The translations under genes and the position numbers were made by a program. A DNA stretch of 64,000 bases, taken from positions 1 to 64,000 of the forward strand of contig NZ_JABEQN010000022.1 in the NCBI RefSeq assembly GCF_014174165.1, in the 5' to 3' direction. The DNA comes from Gluconacetobacter dulcium (GTDB taxonomy: Bacteria; Pseudomonadota; Alphaproteobacteria; Acetobacterales; Acetobacteraceae). Below, piece after piece: positions 26,296 to 35,633 of this stretch. How positions within the stretch are numbered: position 1 is the first letter of the stretch; the number at the start of each line of letters is the position of its first letter. The notes under the pieces were generated by a model. It was not told the DNA's origin. It saw nothing but the letters and a program-made list of their open reading frames with translations, and did not search any database.

Positions 26296-27537
26296 TCAGC
26301 TCCAGGGATGCAGGGGCGGCCGGCGGCCATTGAGGTAATAATCGCCCACGATCGCGTATTTCCACCGCACCGGATCGTGCAGCGTGTGCACCCGCGCATT
26401 GCGCCAGAACCGGTCCAGCCCCAGCGCCCGATCGGTCGATGCCGTGCCTGCCAGTTCGAACAGGCGGTTCGTGCTCTCGATCGCGATTTCGGTCGTCAGG
26501 ATCTTCGATTCCGCCACCGCGATTTGGGCGGCCGCCACGGAATCCGGACTGGGCGCCTCCACCGCCACGTCGATCGCCCGCCCCGCCACATCCAGCAGCG
26601 CCTTCGCCGCGCTCAACCGCACATGCAGCCCGCCAAGCGCATGGATCGTGTAGGGATCATCGCCCGCCCGCCCGGCAGCACTGTCGACCCAGGCGCGGGC
26701 CCGCGTGCGCACGAAATGCTCGGTCTCCGCAATGGCCGCCTCCGCCAGACCGGCATCAATCGCCGACTGGATGAACTGCGAAATCGCACTATCCGCCGTT
26801 GGTGTTTCCGGAAGGTACGCCTTCCATGCCGCGACGACCCGCTGCTCCGGCACGCGCACATTCTCGACCAGCACCTTGCCGCTGCCGGTGCCGCGCTGGC
26901 CGAAGGCGGCCCAGTCGTTGATCACGGTCAGCCCCGGCGCCGCACGGTCGGCGATGGCAAGCCAGCTTCGCCCCTCGTCATCCAGTGCCACGATCTGCAC
27001 CAGATCGGCCGCGAGCGCCCCGCTGGCATAATGTTTGACGCCATTGACGACGACATCCCGCCCATCGCGCACGAAACGGGTCTTCAGGTCGCGGACAGTG
27101 CGCGTTCCGGTCTCGGAAAACGCATTGCCAAAGCGTTTTCCCGCCAGAATTTCGGCGAACAGATCGGCCTTCTGCGCTTCGGTGCCGGTAGAACGGATAA
27201 CCGCCACCGTGGCCAGATGGTTCTGCGTCAACTGCCCGATCGAGGAATCCGCAGCCGAGATCAGCCGAATGACGTGCCCGACCGTTCCATACGACACGTC
27301 GGCGCCGCCATAAGCGCGCGGCACGGTGATCCCCCACAGGCCGGAATCGGAATAGAGATCCAGTTCCGTGGCAGGAAACAGGTCCTGGCGATCGCGTTCC
27401 ACCGCGCCATCCGCGATCCTTGCCGCGACATCCCGCGCCACCGCGATCGCTTCTTCATCGTCGCGGATCACGTGCGCCGCAGGCCGGGCGGCCGGCGCGG
27501 GAACCACGCGGCCGTCACCAACAACAAGAGTGCTCAT
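26296..27537 (-). CDS. sfnB: SfnB-family flavin-dependent sulfur-acquisition oxidoreductase
   Basis: A 413-residue acyl-CoA-dehydrogenase-fold protein. LDLYSDSGLWGITVPRAYGG, SAADSSIGQLTQNHLATVAV and GKRFGNAFSETGTRTVRD match the SfnB/DszC group, in which the fold serves reduced-flavin monooxygenase chemistry on sulfur compounds (dimethyl sulfone, dibenzothiophene) instead of acyl-CoA oxidation. A separate flavin reductase would be needed; none is encoded nearby. It sits directly upstream of the SsuABC-like importer in the same operon. Confidence 0.87.
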   Translation of the reverse strand: MSTLVVGDGRVVPAPAARPAAHVIRDDEEAIAVARDVAARIADGAVERDRQDLFPATELDLYSDSGLWGITVPRAYGGADVSYGTVGHVIRLISAADSSIGQLTQNHLATVAVIRSTGTEAQKADLFAEILAGKRFGNAFSETGTRTVRDLKTRFVRDGRDVVVNGVKHYASGALAADLVQIVALDDEGRSWLAIADRAAPGLTVINDWAAFGQRGTGSGKVLVENVRVPEQRVVAAWKAYLPETPTADSAISQFIQSAIDAGLAEAAIAETEHFVRTRARAWVDSAAGRAGDDPYTIHALGGLHVRLSAAKALLDVAGRAIDVAVEAPSPDSVAAAQIAVAESKILTTEIAIESTNRLFELAGTASTDRALGLDRFWRNARVHTLHDPVRWKYAIVGDYYLNGRRPPLHPWS

Positions 27538-27573
27538 GATGATTGTCCGTATTCTGGGGCGTCAGCCCGGAAA

Positions 27574-28782
27574 TCAGAAGGCCAGGACGCGCTGCCCGGC
27601 TTTGCGGCGAACCAGTTCGCCATGCGGCGCGTGAATGCGGCCGCATAATGCATCCCGATGACATCGCTCCAGCGGGTTGCGCGCGCTCAGTCCGGCGTTG
27701 CCCGCCAGCGACAGCAGATGCAGCGTCAGATCCGCCGCCCCGTCGATCACCCGCGCCTTGATCACCGCCGCCCCGCGATCGGCGGCGTCGCTCCGCCCGG
27801 CGACAACATCGTCGGCATACCGGTCGAGAAGCATCCGGTTCTCATCCAGTGCCAGAGCAACCCTGCCGACCGCATCCTGAACAGAAGGCAGCGTGGCCAG
27901 TGGCTGGCCGAGATTCGATGGCACCCGCTCCCGCAGGAAGCCCACAGTCCAGTCCAGCGCTCCGCGCACGATGCCGTCATACAGCGCACCCAGCAGGCCG
28001 GCATTCCAGCGCATCATGCCACTCAGCACCGGATGCCGGGCACCACCGTCCACCAGGTCCGTAACATCGGCGGCTGGAACGAGAACATCTCGAAACTCGA
28101 CCTCATGGCTGTGCGTCGCCCGCATGCCGATATGGTCCCAGTTGCGATGCACGATCACCCCATCTGCCTGGGCCGGCACCAGGAACAATCCCACGCGCGG
28201 ATCGGCGTCGTCGGTCCGGGCCCGTACCAGCAGCCATGAGAGTGCGGGAATACCCGTCACATAGGCCTTGCGCCCCGAAATCCGCCACCCGTCCGGCGTG
28301 GCGGTGGCCACGGTCTCGGGCAGGCCGCCATAGGAGGCCGAACCCAGGTCGGGTTCCGCCAGCGCGGCATTGATCAGCCCCGGCTGCCGCACATTCTCCT
28401 GCTCGAGCCGGGCCGCCAGTGTCTCGGGCCAACCCACCCGTGCCGCGATCGTCGCGTGGACCATGTAATGGTTCACGATCACCAGTGCGACGGACGGGTC
28501 GCCTTGCGCGAGACTGCCGACAACCGCCTGCGCCGCCGGCAGCGACCCACCCAGCCCGCCCGCATCGACCCGGCTGGGCAGCGCCATCAGGCCGGAAGCA
28601 CTGAAATCGGCAATATCATCAAACGGAAAATCGGCATCCCGATCATGCGCGGCGGCCCGGCCGGCGAAGAGAACGCGCAACGCCGCCGCCCGAGCCAGAA
28701 TCTCGTCCAGGCCCGCGCCATCGGCAAATTCTCCATTCCTCCCACGGGAGACGAGGACGCGAGATGTTGGGATCGAAATCAT
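27574..28782 (-). CDS. Acyl-CoA-dehydrogenase-like flavin monooxygenase (sulfur cluster, second)
   Basis: A 402-residue relative of the SfnB/DszC and acyl-CoA dehydrogenase fold. SASGLMALPSRVDAGGLGGS, NAALAEPDLGSASYGG, RISGRKAYVTGIPALSWLLV and WDHIGMRATHSHEVEFRDVL are the fold signatures. No catalytic Glu of a true acyl-CoA dehydrogenase can be pointed to with confidence. It is 36 bases upstream of sfnB in the same direction. A GTG at 28797 is an alternative start. Function is inferred from context: oxidation of an imported sulfur compound. Confidence 0.75.
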   Translation of the reverse strand: MISIPTSRVLVSRGRNGEFADGAGLDEILARAAALRVLFAGRAAAHDRDADFPFDDIADFSASGLMALPSRVDAGGLGGSLPAAQAVVGSLAQGDPSVALVIVNHYMVHATIAARVGWPETLAARLEQENVRQPGLINAALAEPDLGSASYGGLPETVATATPDGWRISGRKAYVTGIPALSWLLVRARTDDADPRVGLFLVPAQADGVIVHRNWDHIGMRATHSHEVEFRDVLVPAADVTDLVDGGARHPVLSGMMRWNAGLLGALYDGIVRGALDWTVGFLRERVPSNLGQPLATLPSVQDAVGRVALALDENRMLLDRYADDVVAGRSDAADRGAAVIKARVIDGAADLTLHLLSLAGNAGLSARNPLERCHRDALCGRIHAPHGELVRRKAGQRVLAF

Positions 28783-28904
28783 GAGGCTGTCCGTCACACC
28801 CGTTCCACGCGATCGGATAAACAACGACCACAAGAGTTTGAATTAAATTCAACAATCATGGCGTAACGTACATAAATTATTTAATCAATACGCAACGTTT
28901 AATT

Positions 28905-28923
28905 TTCCGCAAAAAATGCGGAA
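28905..28923 (-). terminator. Small hairpin between two sulfur-cluster genes
   Basis: TTCCGCA and TGCGGAA form a perfect 7-bp stem around a 5-base loop, 136 bases after the stop of the gene ending at 29059. It may terminate that transcript partly. The surrounding 276-base gap is A+T-rich and probably also holds a promoter for the sulfur operon. Confidence 0.4.
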
Positions 28924-29058
28924 GTCTGATTTATATAACAAATTAATTAGTGATTTATCTCCAGCAGATGCGGGCCGGGCCGTGGCTTGCCGGCCTGCAA
29001 AAGCTGAAAGCACGCAGACCGACCGCCCCATCCGCGCGCATGATTCTGGGCGTGTCTC

Positions 29059-30309
29059 TTATGCCGTTACCCTGCCGGCCGCCGCGTTCTGGCGCTTCAG
29101 CCCTTCGAAATAGGGCGTCCAAAGCCGGGTGCCATTCAATGCAAGATCTCCAAGCTCTCTCTGACGCTGCGCCGCGGGATTATGCGATGCCAGAACACGG
29201 GCGTTGCGCCAGTGCCGGTCGTAGCGCCGCGTCTCACTGGTGGCGGACGCGCCGCCGACCTCGAAGAGCAGCGTTGCCGCCTCCAGCGTCTGCTCCACGA
29301 TGATCTGCTGGGCCTTGAACGCGATTTCCTGTGCCGTCTCGATTGCCGGATGGCGCGTCTCGCCCTTCTCCCAGAACGGTTCGGCCGCCGCCAGTGCATC
29401 AGAAACCGTATCGACCAGTGCCGCCGTCGAGAATGCGAGGGTCGACAGCCGCCCCACCACGCCTTGCACGACCGGATCATCCCGCTGGATCACCTTGCCC
29501 GGCACACCGAAGAGCCGGGTCCGGGGCCGGACGAACTCCAGCGCGTCCCGCAGCACGGCCTGCGCGATGCCGGCAAGCGCGGTATTATGGAACTGCTGGT
29601 AATACGCGCCCAGATAATCGGGAGCCGGCAATTCCGTCAGCGGAGTCTGGTCCAGGATATGGGCCGCAGGAACCGCCACGTGGTCGAAGATCGTGGTTCC
29701 GCTACCCGTCAGACGCTGACCGAACCCGTCCCAGTCATCGACCCGCGTGACGCCGGGGCTGTCGGCCCGTACGGCGGCATGAACGCGAGCGGTGTCGTTG
29801 ATCGCCCACACCACGATCCAGTCCGCATAGAGCGTCCCGGTGGAATAATATTTCGTCCCGTCCAGTACCCAGCCTTGCGACGTTTCACGCAGGGTCGTCT
29901 TGACCGCCGTCTCAGCGCTCCGTTCAGCCATTGCCGCACCGAACAGCGCGCCGTCATTGATGACGTCGAACCAGCCACCCGATGCCCCCGGTTTCTGCCT
30001 CCGCCCCTCGACGAAGGCGAAATGCGCACGCACGATCTGCGGGATATTGGAATCCGCCGCCGCCAGCGTGCGCAACAGCGCAAACGATTCCCGCAGCGAC
30101 GCCCCCAGCCCACCGGCCTCGCCGGGCACGCGCAGCCGCCCGAAGCCGGCATCCAGCAAGGCCCTTACGGGTTCGCGCGCCAGTTCCCGATGTTGCTCCC
30201 GCTCTACCGCACCCGCCGCAATCTCGGCAAAAAGCGGGGCAAAGCGCGCTTCGAGCGACGGCGCGCGCACCGCCCCGGATGAGAATTGATCCATGTCGTA
30301 AATCACCAT
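29059..30309 (-). CDS. Acyl-CoA-dehydrogenase-like flavin monooxygenase (sulfur cluster, third)
   Basis: A 416-residue DszC/SfnB-like protein. RALLDAGFGRLRVPGEAGGL, AADSNIPQIVRAHFAFVEG, GWVLDGTKYYSTGTLYADW and DDWDGFGQRLTGSGTTIF fit flavin monooxygenases acting on sulfur heterocycles or sulfones. The phrase TGTLYADW is characteristic of this branch rather than of acyl-CoA oxidation. It is separated from the next gene by 276 bases, so it may be its own transcript. Divergent from the deaminase gene at 30525. Confidence 0.75.
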   Translation of the reverse strand: MVIYDMDQFSSGAVRAPSLEARFAPLFAEIAAGAVEREQHRELAREPVRALLDAGFGRLRVPGEAGGLGASLRESFALLRTLAAADSNIPQIVRAHFAFVEGRRQKPGASGGWFDVINDGALFGAAMAERSAETAVKTTLRETSQGWVLDGTKYYSTGTLYADWIVVWAINDTARVHAAVRADSPGVTRVDDWDGFGQRLTGSGTTIFDHVAVPAAHILDQTPLTELPAPDYLGAYYQQFHNTALAGIAQAVLRDALEFVRPRTRLFGVPGKVIQRDDPVVQGVVGRLSTLAFSTAALVDTVSDALAAAEPFWEKGETRHPAIETAQEIAFKAQQIIVEQTLEAATLLFEVGGASATSETRRYDRHWRNARVLASHNPAAQRQRELGDLALNGTRLWTPYFEGLKRQNAAAGRVTA

Positions 30310-30524
30310 ATGAAAGCGTTATTACGTGAATCGTAATTCACCAAGATCGTCATGTATAGCTTATTTTAATTTCACTATAATATTTAGTTAAAATTACTCC
30401 TGACCCGTCCCCACGGAAGAAACGAGTGGACTTATCGTTCCACCCTCCGAAAGAAAGAGGTGCCATCAGGCACGCGACAGGGCATCATCGGCGCGAACGA
30501 TTCATCCCGCTGGAGCAAGACATC

Positions 30525-31556
30525 ATGACCGGCTCGATCGCCGCCTTTATCGACGCGCTGCCCAAGGCGGAACTGCATGTGCATCTGGAAGGCACTCTGG
30601 AAGCGTCGCTCAAGATGGACCTGGCCCGGCGCAATGACCACCCGCTGAAGGAAAGCAGCGAAGAGGCCATCCGTGCCGGCTACACCTATCACGACCTCCT
30701 GTCCTTCCTGAACCTCTATTACGAAGGTGTCGAACTTCTTCTAACGGAGAAGGATTTTTACGATCTCTGCTATCAGTATCTGAAAAAATCCGCGTCCCAG
30801 AACGTCCTGTATACCGAAATGTTCTTCGACCCGCAGCTTCACACCCGCCGGGGCATCCCCTTCGCCACGGTCATCACCGGCATTACCCGGGCCCGCGAGG
30901 CCGCCGAGCGCGACTTCGGCATCCGTTCGCAACTGATCATGTGCTTCGTGCGCGAAATGAGCGCGGAATCGGCCGATGAAACCTTCACCCAGGCCCTGCC
31001 TTACCTCGACGACATCGTCGGCGTCGGGCTCGATTCCTACGAAACCGGCAATCCCCCCGCAAAATTCGCCCAAGTCTTCGCCCGCGCCCGCGCTGCCGGC
31101 CTGCATCTGACCATGCATTGCGACCTGGACCAGGAAAACACCCACGAACATATCCGCCAGGCACTCGACGATCTCGCCAGCGAGCGGATCGACCACGGGC
31201 TGAACGTGCTGGACCGCCCCGAACTGATCGCCCGCGCCCGCGAGCGCGATATCGTCTTCACCATCTGCCCGTCCCCCAACGACGTCATCCGGCCAGGCTG
31301 CGGCCGGCGCGACCTGCGCGGCATGCTGGATGCGGGGTTGCGGATTACCATCAATTCCGACGATCCGGGTTATATGAACAGCGCCTACATGACCGAATGC
31401 CTGCGCAGCGCCCAGGAAACCGCCGACCTGACACGGGCGGAACTGCTGGCGATCAGCCGCAACGCCTTTGCGTCGGCATGGATTTCCGACGCCGAACGCA
31501 GCCATTATCTCGAAGCGCTGGACCGTTTCGCCGCTCTCCAGGCCGAAGAAGCCTGA
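30525..31556 (+). CDS. Adenosine/adenine deaminase-family enzyme
   Basis: A 343-residue amidohydrolase. It has the N-terminal metal site ELHVHLEGTLEASL, a middle LTMHCDLDQENTHEHI, RIDHGLNVL and a C-terminal ITINSDDPGYMNSAYM. These correspond to the HxH, His/Glu, His and Asp zinc and catalytic positions. The usual HAGE is replaced by HCDLDQE, so the substrate may differ from adenosine, for instance adenine or a modified purine. GGAG lies 9 bases before the ATG at 30525. Upstream in-frame starts lack support. Confidence 0.82.
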   Translation: MTGSIAAFIDALPKAELHVHLEGTLEASLKMDLARRNDHPLKESSEEAIRAGYTYHDLLSFLNLYYEGVELLLTEKDFYDLCYQYLKKSASQNVLYTEMFFDPQLHTRRGIPFATVITGITRAREAAERDFGIRSQLIMCFVREMSAESADETFTQALPYLDDIVGVGLDSYETGNPPAKFAQVFARARAAGLHLTMHCDLDQENTHEHIRQALDDLASERIDHGLNVLDRPELIARARERDIVFTICPSPNDVIRPGCGRRDLRGMLDAGLRITINSDDPGYMNSAYMTECLRSAQETADLTRAELLAISRNAFASAWISDAERSHYLEALDRFAALQAEEA

Positions 31557-31612
31557 TTGCCTGCATCGTTGCGGCGGGATATTTTCCCTCCGTAACGATG
31601 CAGAGGGCTCCA

Positions 31613-32533
31613 ATGCAGATTTTCACCGCCGGGCAGACCGCCAGCCTTCTTCCCATCCCCGAACTGGTCGATACCCTGCAGGATGTCGTGCGCGATTATG
31701 CCGCCGGCAACATCCTGTCACCCGAACGGATGGTCGTCGACACGGCTGATGCCGGCGGCCACCTGCTTTGCATGCCGTCCGTCGCCAACGACATCATGGC
31801 GACCAAGCTGATCACGATCTTTCACGGCAACAAGGCGCTGCCCGTCATCCAGGGGCAGGTGACATGCTGCGATGCCCGTGACGGCACCTTCCTGTTCACT
31901 CTCGACGGGCCGGAGACCACCGGGCGCCGCACCGCTGCGATGTCGATGCTGGCCATCCGCATGCTGCACCATAACCCACCACGCCATGTCCTGATCATCG
32001 GCACCGGCACCCAGGCCAGGGGCCATGTCAACGCACTGCGAACCCTGTACCCCGAAGCCGTCATCAGCGTGCGCGGCCGCAAACCGCCTGGGGTGGTCGC
32101 CCTCTGCACCACGCTGGACCCGACAGGCCACCATGTCCGCCCTGAAACCCCCGGCGATGCCGAAGCCGCCAATATCGTCATCACCACCACCAGCAGCCAC
32201 GAAATCGTCTATGACGTTGCCCCCCGTGCCGGGCGCCTGGTTATCGGCGTCGGCGCTTACCGTCCGGAAATGATCGAAATCGGTCCGAATCTGGTCCTGA
32301 ACAGCCGGCTTTTCGTCGACGATCCGATCGGCGCGCCTTCCGAAGCCGGCGACCTGATCCAGGCCGGCGTGGACTGGCAGAACGTCTTTCCCCTGGCCAC
32401 GGCGATCGACACCCCACCGCCCCCCGACATACCGGTCCTGTTCAAATCGGTCGGCTGCGCGGCGTGGGATCTGGCAGCCTGCCGCCTCGCCCGCCGCCGC
32501 CTGACGCAGCATGGCGCCACGACCGCGCCCTAA
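31613..32533 (+). CDS. Ornithine cyclodeaminase / mu-crystallin family protein
   Basis: A 306-residue NAD(P)-dependent enzyme. It has the Rossmann motif VLIIGTGTQARGHVNAL and the catalytic-side segments MPSVANDIMATKLITIF and GVGAYRPEMIEI. The family includes ornithine cyclodeaminase and reductases of cyclic imino acids (pyrroline/piperideine-2-carboxylate); the short length (about 306) suits the reductase branch. The start at 31613 has AGAGG upstream; 31598 is possible. It begins 57 bases after the deaminase gene and its end overlaps the photolyase end by four bases. Confidence 0.78.
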   Translation: MQIFTAGQTASLLPIPELVDTLQDVVRDYAAGNILSPERMVVDTADAGGHLLCMPSVANDIMATKLITIFHGNKALPVIQGQVTCCDARDGTFLFTLDGPETTGRRTAAMSMLAIRMLHHNPPRHVLIIGTGTQARGHVNALRTLYPEAVISVRGRKPPGVVALCTTLDPTGHHVRPETPGDAEAANIVITTTSSHEIVYDVAPRAGRLVIGVGAYRPEMIEIGPNLVLNSRLFVDDPIGAPSEAGDLIQAGVDWQNVFPLATAIDTPPPPDIPVLFKSVGCAAWDLAACRLARRRLTQHGATTAP

Positions 32534-33951
32534 CCGCTGTTATCGCCGCCCCCTTCCGCCGTGCCGCGCAACGCGCGCCAGGCGGACAAGGCCCGCTCCC
32601 GCGCCGCCTCATGCACCACGATGGGCGCCGGATAGCCCGAGATGCCGCCCGCCAGCCACGGCGTGTGGATCTGCGCATCGGGCAGCCTTGCCAGTTCCGG
32701 CACCCATTCGCGGATATAGGCGCCGGACGGGTCGAATTTGCGGGACTGGATCAACGGATTCATCATCCGGAAGAAGGGCGCGGCCTCCACCCCGGTTCCG
32801 GCGACCCATTGCCAGTTCATGCCGTTGCTGGCCGGGTCGTAATCAACCAGCGTATGGGCGAACCAGCGCTCGCCCTCCCGCCAGTCGATCAGCAGATGTT
32901 TCACCAGGAACGACGCCACCACCATCCGGACGCGGTTGTGCATCCACCCCGTTCGCCATAACTGCCGCATCCCGGCATCCACCAGCGGATAGCCGGTCCG
33001 CCCGCGCTGCCATGCCCGCACGGCATCCGGATCTTTTCGCCACGGCATGGCGTCGAATTCAGGGCGCAGATTACGCGATGCCAGATCGGGCTGCGCAAAC
33101 AGCACCGACCACGCGAATTCCCGCCAGCCCAGTTCGGCCATGAATTTTGCAAGCCCACCCGATGCCGGCTGCGCCGCAGCCGCCTGCCGCACCTGCGCGG
33201 GCGTGATATGGCCCCAGCGCAAAAAGGGCGAGAGGCCGGAGGTTGCCGGCCGCGCAGCGAAGTCCCGATCCCGCGCATAATCGTCCAGCGCCCCATCCAG
33301 AAACTGTGCCAGATTCTCCTGCGCCGATGCCTCGTCAGGCTGCCACATGTCCGCCAGCCCGTCCGTCCAGCCGGTGGCGCTCATTTCCTGCCCGATCGCT
33401 CCGGCCTCGACCATCGGCGGCAAGCCGGACCGATCCGGCATGGCAAAGGTCATCCTCGCCGGCGCCGGAAGCGGCGGCCGTTCATGCCCCGCCTGGCACG
33501 CCGCGCGCCAATACGCGCCGAAGACATGATAAGGTTGCCCCGCCCGGGTGCGGATCGTCCATGGTTCATGCAGCAGCGCGCCGGGAAAGCTGTGCACGGA
33601 GGTTCCTCCCTCCTTCAGCAGCGCCTTCAGCCGCGTATCCGCCTCCCGTCCATCGGGGTCATAGCGCCGGTTCCAGAACACCGCCCGCGCGCCGGTCGCC
33701 GCGACCAGCACCGGCAGAACCCGGATCGCCGGCCCGCGAAACACATGCAAAGCCCCGCCAGCCTGCCGCAGATCGGCATCGAACAGGTCCAGCGCCCGCC
33801 CCAGCCACCAGCGCGCCGCGTCCTGCTTCACCGCCTCATCCAGAATGTGAACGCAGAATATGGGTGCCCCGGTCTTCACCGCCGCCGTCAACGCCGCATT
33901 ATCCGCCTGGCGGAAATCCTGTCGAAACCAGACGATCACCGGGGAAGTCAC
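32530..33951 (-). CDS. phrB: Deoxyribodipyrimidine photolyase
   Basis: A 473-residue DNA repair enzyme that reverses cyclobutane pyrimidine dimers with light. The N-terminal antenna domain begins VIVWFRQDFRQADNAAL. The C-terminal FAD domain has LSPFLRWGHITPAQVR, ELGWREFAWSVLF, GYPLVDAGMRQLWRTGWMHN, RMVVASFLVKHLLIDWREGE and DYDPASNGMNWQWVAGTG, all standard for class I CPD photolyases. Stand-alone gene, convergent with the upstream-listed enzyme. Confidence 0.95.
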   Translation of the reverse strand: MTSPVIVWFRQDFRQADNAALTAAVKTGAPIFCVHILDEAVKQDAARWWLGRALDLFDADLRQAGGALHVFRGPAIRVLPVLVAATGARAVFWNRRYDPDGREADTRLKALLKEGGTSVHSFPGALLHEPWTIRTRAGQPYHVFGAYWRAACQAGHERPPLPAPARMTFAMPDRSGLPPMVEAGAIGQEMSATGWTDGLADMWQPDEASAQENLAQFLDGALDDYARDRDFAARPATSGLSPFLRWGHITPAQVRQAAAAQPASGGLAKFMAELGWREFAWSVLFAQPDLASRNLRPEFDAMPWRKDPDAVRAWQRGRTGYPLVDAGMRQLWRTGWMHNRVRMVVASFLVKHLLIDWREGERWFAHTLVDYDPASNGMNWQWVAGTGVEAAPFFRMMNPLIQSRKFDPSGAYIREWVPELARLPDAQIHTPWLAGGISGYPAPIVVHEAARERALSAWRALRGTAEGGGDNSG

Positions 33952-34033
33952 AACGATCCGATCCTTTCGGGCCTGCGCACATGCCGGACGAACGCCAGTC
34001 CGGCCGGTCAGCCGCCCGATCAGATACCAGCCT

Positions 34034-34243
34034 CTACAGTGCTTTCAAACCTGTATCGATCTTTGCCAGAACCTCGTCCGTCATCACGCCACCCGAGAAT
34101 TTCGCCAGCGTCTTCAATGACAGGCCCTTGGCCATCCCGATCTGCGGATGCTTGGAAAAGCCGGGAAGCACGCTCTCGACCACCCCTTTGGCCTGCTCGT
34201 CGGCCAGGATCTCACGCACGGTCGAGTTGATGGAAAACGACAT
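34034..34243 (-). CDS. Small stand-alone domain protein
   Basis: A 69-residue soluble protein: FSINSTVREILADEQAKGVV, LPGFSKHPQIGMAKGLSLKT and LTDEVLAKID-like ending (MTDEVLAKIDTGLKAL). Similar domains occur at the C-terminus of some glycoside hydrolases and as orphans. No catalytic residues are evident. AAGGTGG precedes the ATG at 34243; a GTG nine bases upstream is the alternative. Confidence 0.65.
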   Translation of the reverse strand: MSFSINSTVREILADEQAKGVVESVLPGFSKHPQIGMAKGLSLKTLAKFSGGVMTDEVLAKIDTGLKAL

Positions 34244-34403
34244 TTCAGCCACCTTTCAGATGATATCGATCAGGATATGGTCCTGTTCTCTCTCGAAAAA
34301 AAGAGAACGGAAAATTTTTCGCACATTCAGGACACCCGATGCCGGCACAACGCGAAGCGCCCCAGCCAGCCACAACGGACATCACTGTCGCAATTCATGG
34401 GTC

Positions 34404-35381
34404 CTATCCGTCAGCGTTCGGATCATCCCCGTTCAGCAAACGGCTTTCTTCCGCCAGAAGAGAGAGCGTGTCCCGATATTCCTGCTGCAACCGTGCAATC
34501 AATGCCGCGGCCGGCACCACGGCATCGACCGCCCCGATCCCCTGCCCCGCCCCCCAGATATCCCGCCACGCTTTCGTCCCGCTGGAGAAGGTCGATACAT
34601 CCATCCGCGACGGATCGGACAAGGCGAGGTCCGCGGGGTCCAGACCGGCCGCACGAATGCTCGCAGCCAGATAATTGCCGTACACGCCGGTAAACAGATT
34701 GGAATAAACGATGTCTTCAGCCGACGACTCCACGACCATCTGCTTGTAGCGCGGATCGGCCGCGGCTTCTTCCGTCGCGATGAAGGCCGAGCCGATATAA
34801 GCCAGATCGGCCCCGAGCGCCCTGGCCGCGACGATCGCCTGACCGCTGGCGATGGCGCCGGAGAGCGCGAGCGGCCCGTCGAACCACGCCCTGATTTCCT
34901 GCACCAGCGCGAAGGGCGATTGCGTGCCCGCATGCCCCCCAGCCCCTGCGGCCACCGCGATCAGCCCATCCGCCCCGCGCGCGACCGCCTTGCGCGCGAA
35001 CGCATCGGTGGTCACATCATGCAGGACGATACCGCCATAGGCGTGGACCGCATCATTCACCTCCGGCCGGGCTCCGAGCGACGTGATGACGACGGGCACC
35101 CGGTATTTCACCACCAGCGCCAGATCCTCCTCCAACCGGGCATTGCTGCGATGGACGATCAGATTGACGGCAAACGGTGCATCCTCGGCAGTCAGGGACG
35201 ATGTCAGACGACGCAGCCACTCTTCCAGAGCCGATGCCGGCCGCGCATTGAGCGAAGGAAACGCCCCCACGACCCCGGCCCGACAACAGGCCAGCACGAG
35301 TTCGACCGTCGAGACAAGAAACATGGGCGCGGCGATAGCCGGCAATGCCAGCCTGCCCAGCAAGGATATCGGCATCGACAT
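34404..35381 (-). CDS. Nitronate monooxygenase-like FMN protein
   Basis: A 325-residue TIM-barrel flavoprotein of the 2-nitropropane dioxygenase/nitronate monooxygenase family. LPAIAAPMFLVSTVELVLAC, ADGLIAVAAGAGGHAGTQSP and LGADLAYIGSAFIATEEAAA are typical FMN-binding and active-site segments. It lies divergently from a TetR regulator with a 14-bp palindrome between them. In several bacteria such proteins belong to lipid or acyl-CoA regulons, which fits the genes that follow. Substrate unknown. Confidence 0.85.
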   Translation of the reverse strand: MSMPISLLGRLALPAIAAPMFLVSTVELVLACCRAGVVGAFPSLNARPASALEEWLRRLTSSLTAEDAPFAVNLIVHRSNARLEEDLALVVKYRVPVVITSLGARPEVNDAVHAYGGIVLHDVTTDAFARKAVARGADGLIAVAAGAGGHAGTQSPFALVQEIRAWFDGPLALSGAIASGQAIVAARALGADLAYIGSAFIATEEAAADPRYKQMVVESSAEDIVYSNLFTGVYGNYLAASIRAAGLDPADLALSDPSRMDVSTFSSGTKAWRDIWGAGQGIGAVDAVVPAAALIARLQQEYRDTLSLLAEESRLLNGDDPNADG

Positions 35382-35436
35382 GGCGCTCTCCCGGCCGCTC
35401 CTTCCCGTGACGCTGCGGCGGCCGCGGCAAGAAATT

Positions 35437-35450
35437 CTAACATTTGTTAG
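35437..35450. promoter_or_regulatory. Palindromic operator for the TetR regulator (site 1)
   Basis: CTAACATTTGTTAG is a perfect 14-bp palindrome between the divergent nitronate-monooxygenase-like and tetR genes. Closely related sequences occur before fadA, before etfB and before fadL, so this is likely the autoregulatory operator. Confidence 0.7.
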
Positions 35451-35633
35451 CCCATCACTACGCTACCGGCCGACCGCCGTCGAGACGCAAACGCATTCCT
35501 TTCCATCACGGATGGTTGAGGGCACAAAACCTTATAATGCCAACGGAAAATGACAAATATCCCATAAAATCCTGTAGTCTTCCGGAACCAGGGCCGATAG
35601 GCTGGAACGAAGAAAGTCTGGAAGCGACCGAGC

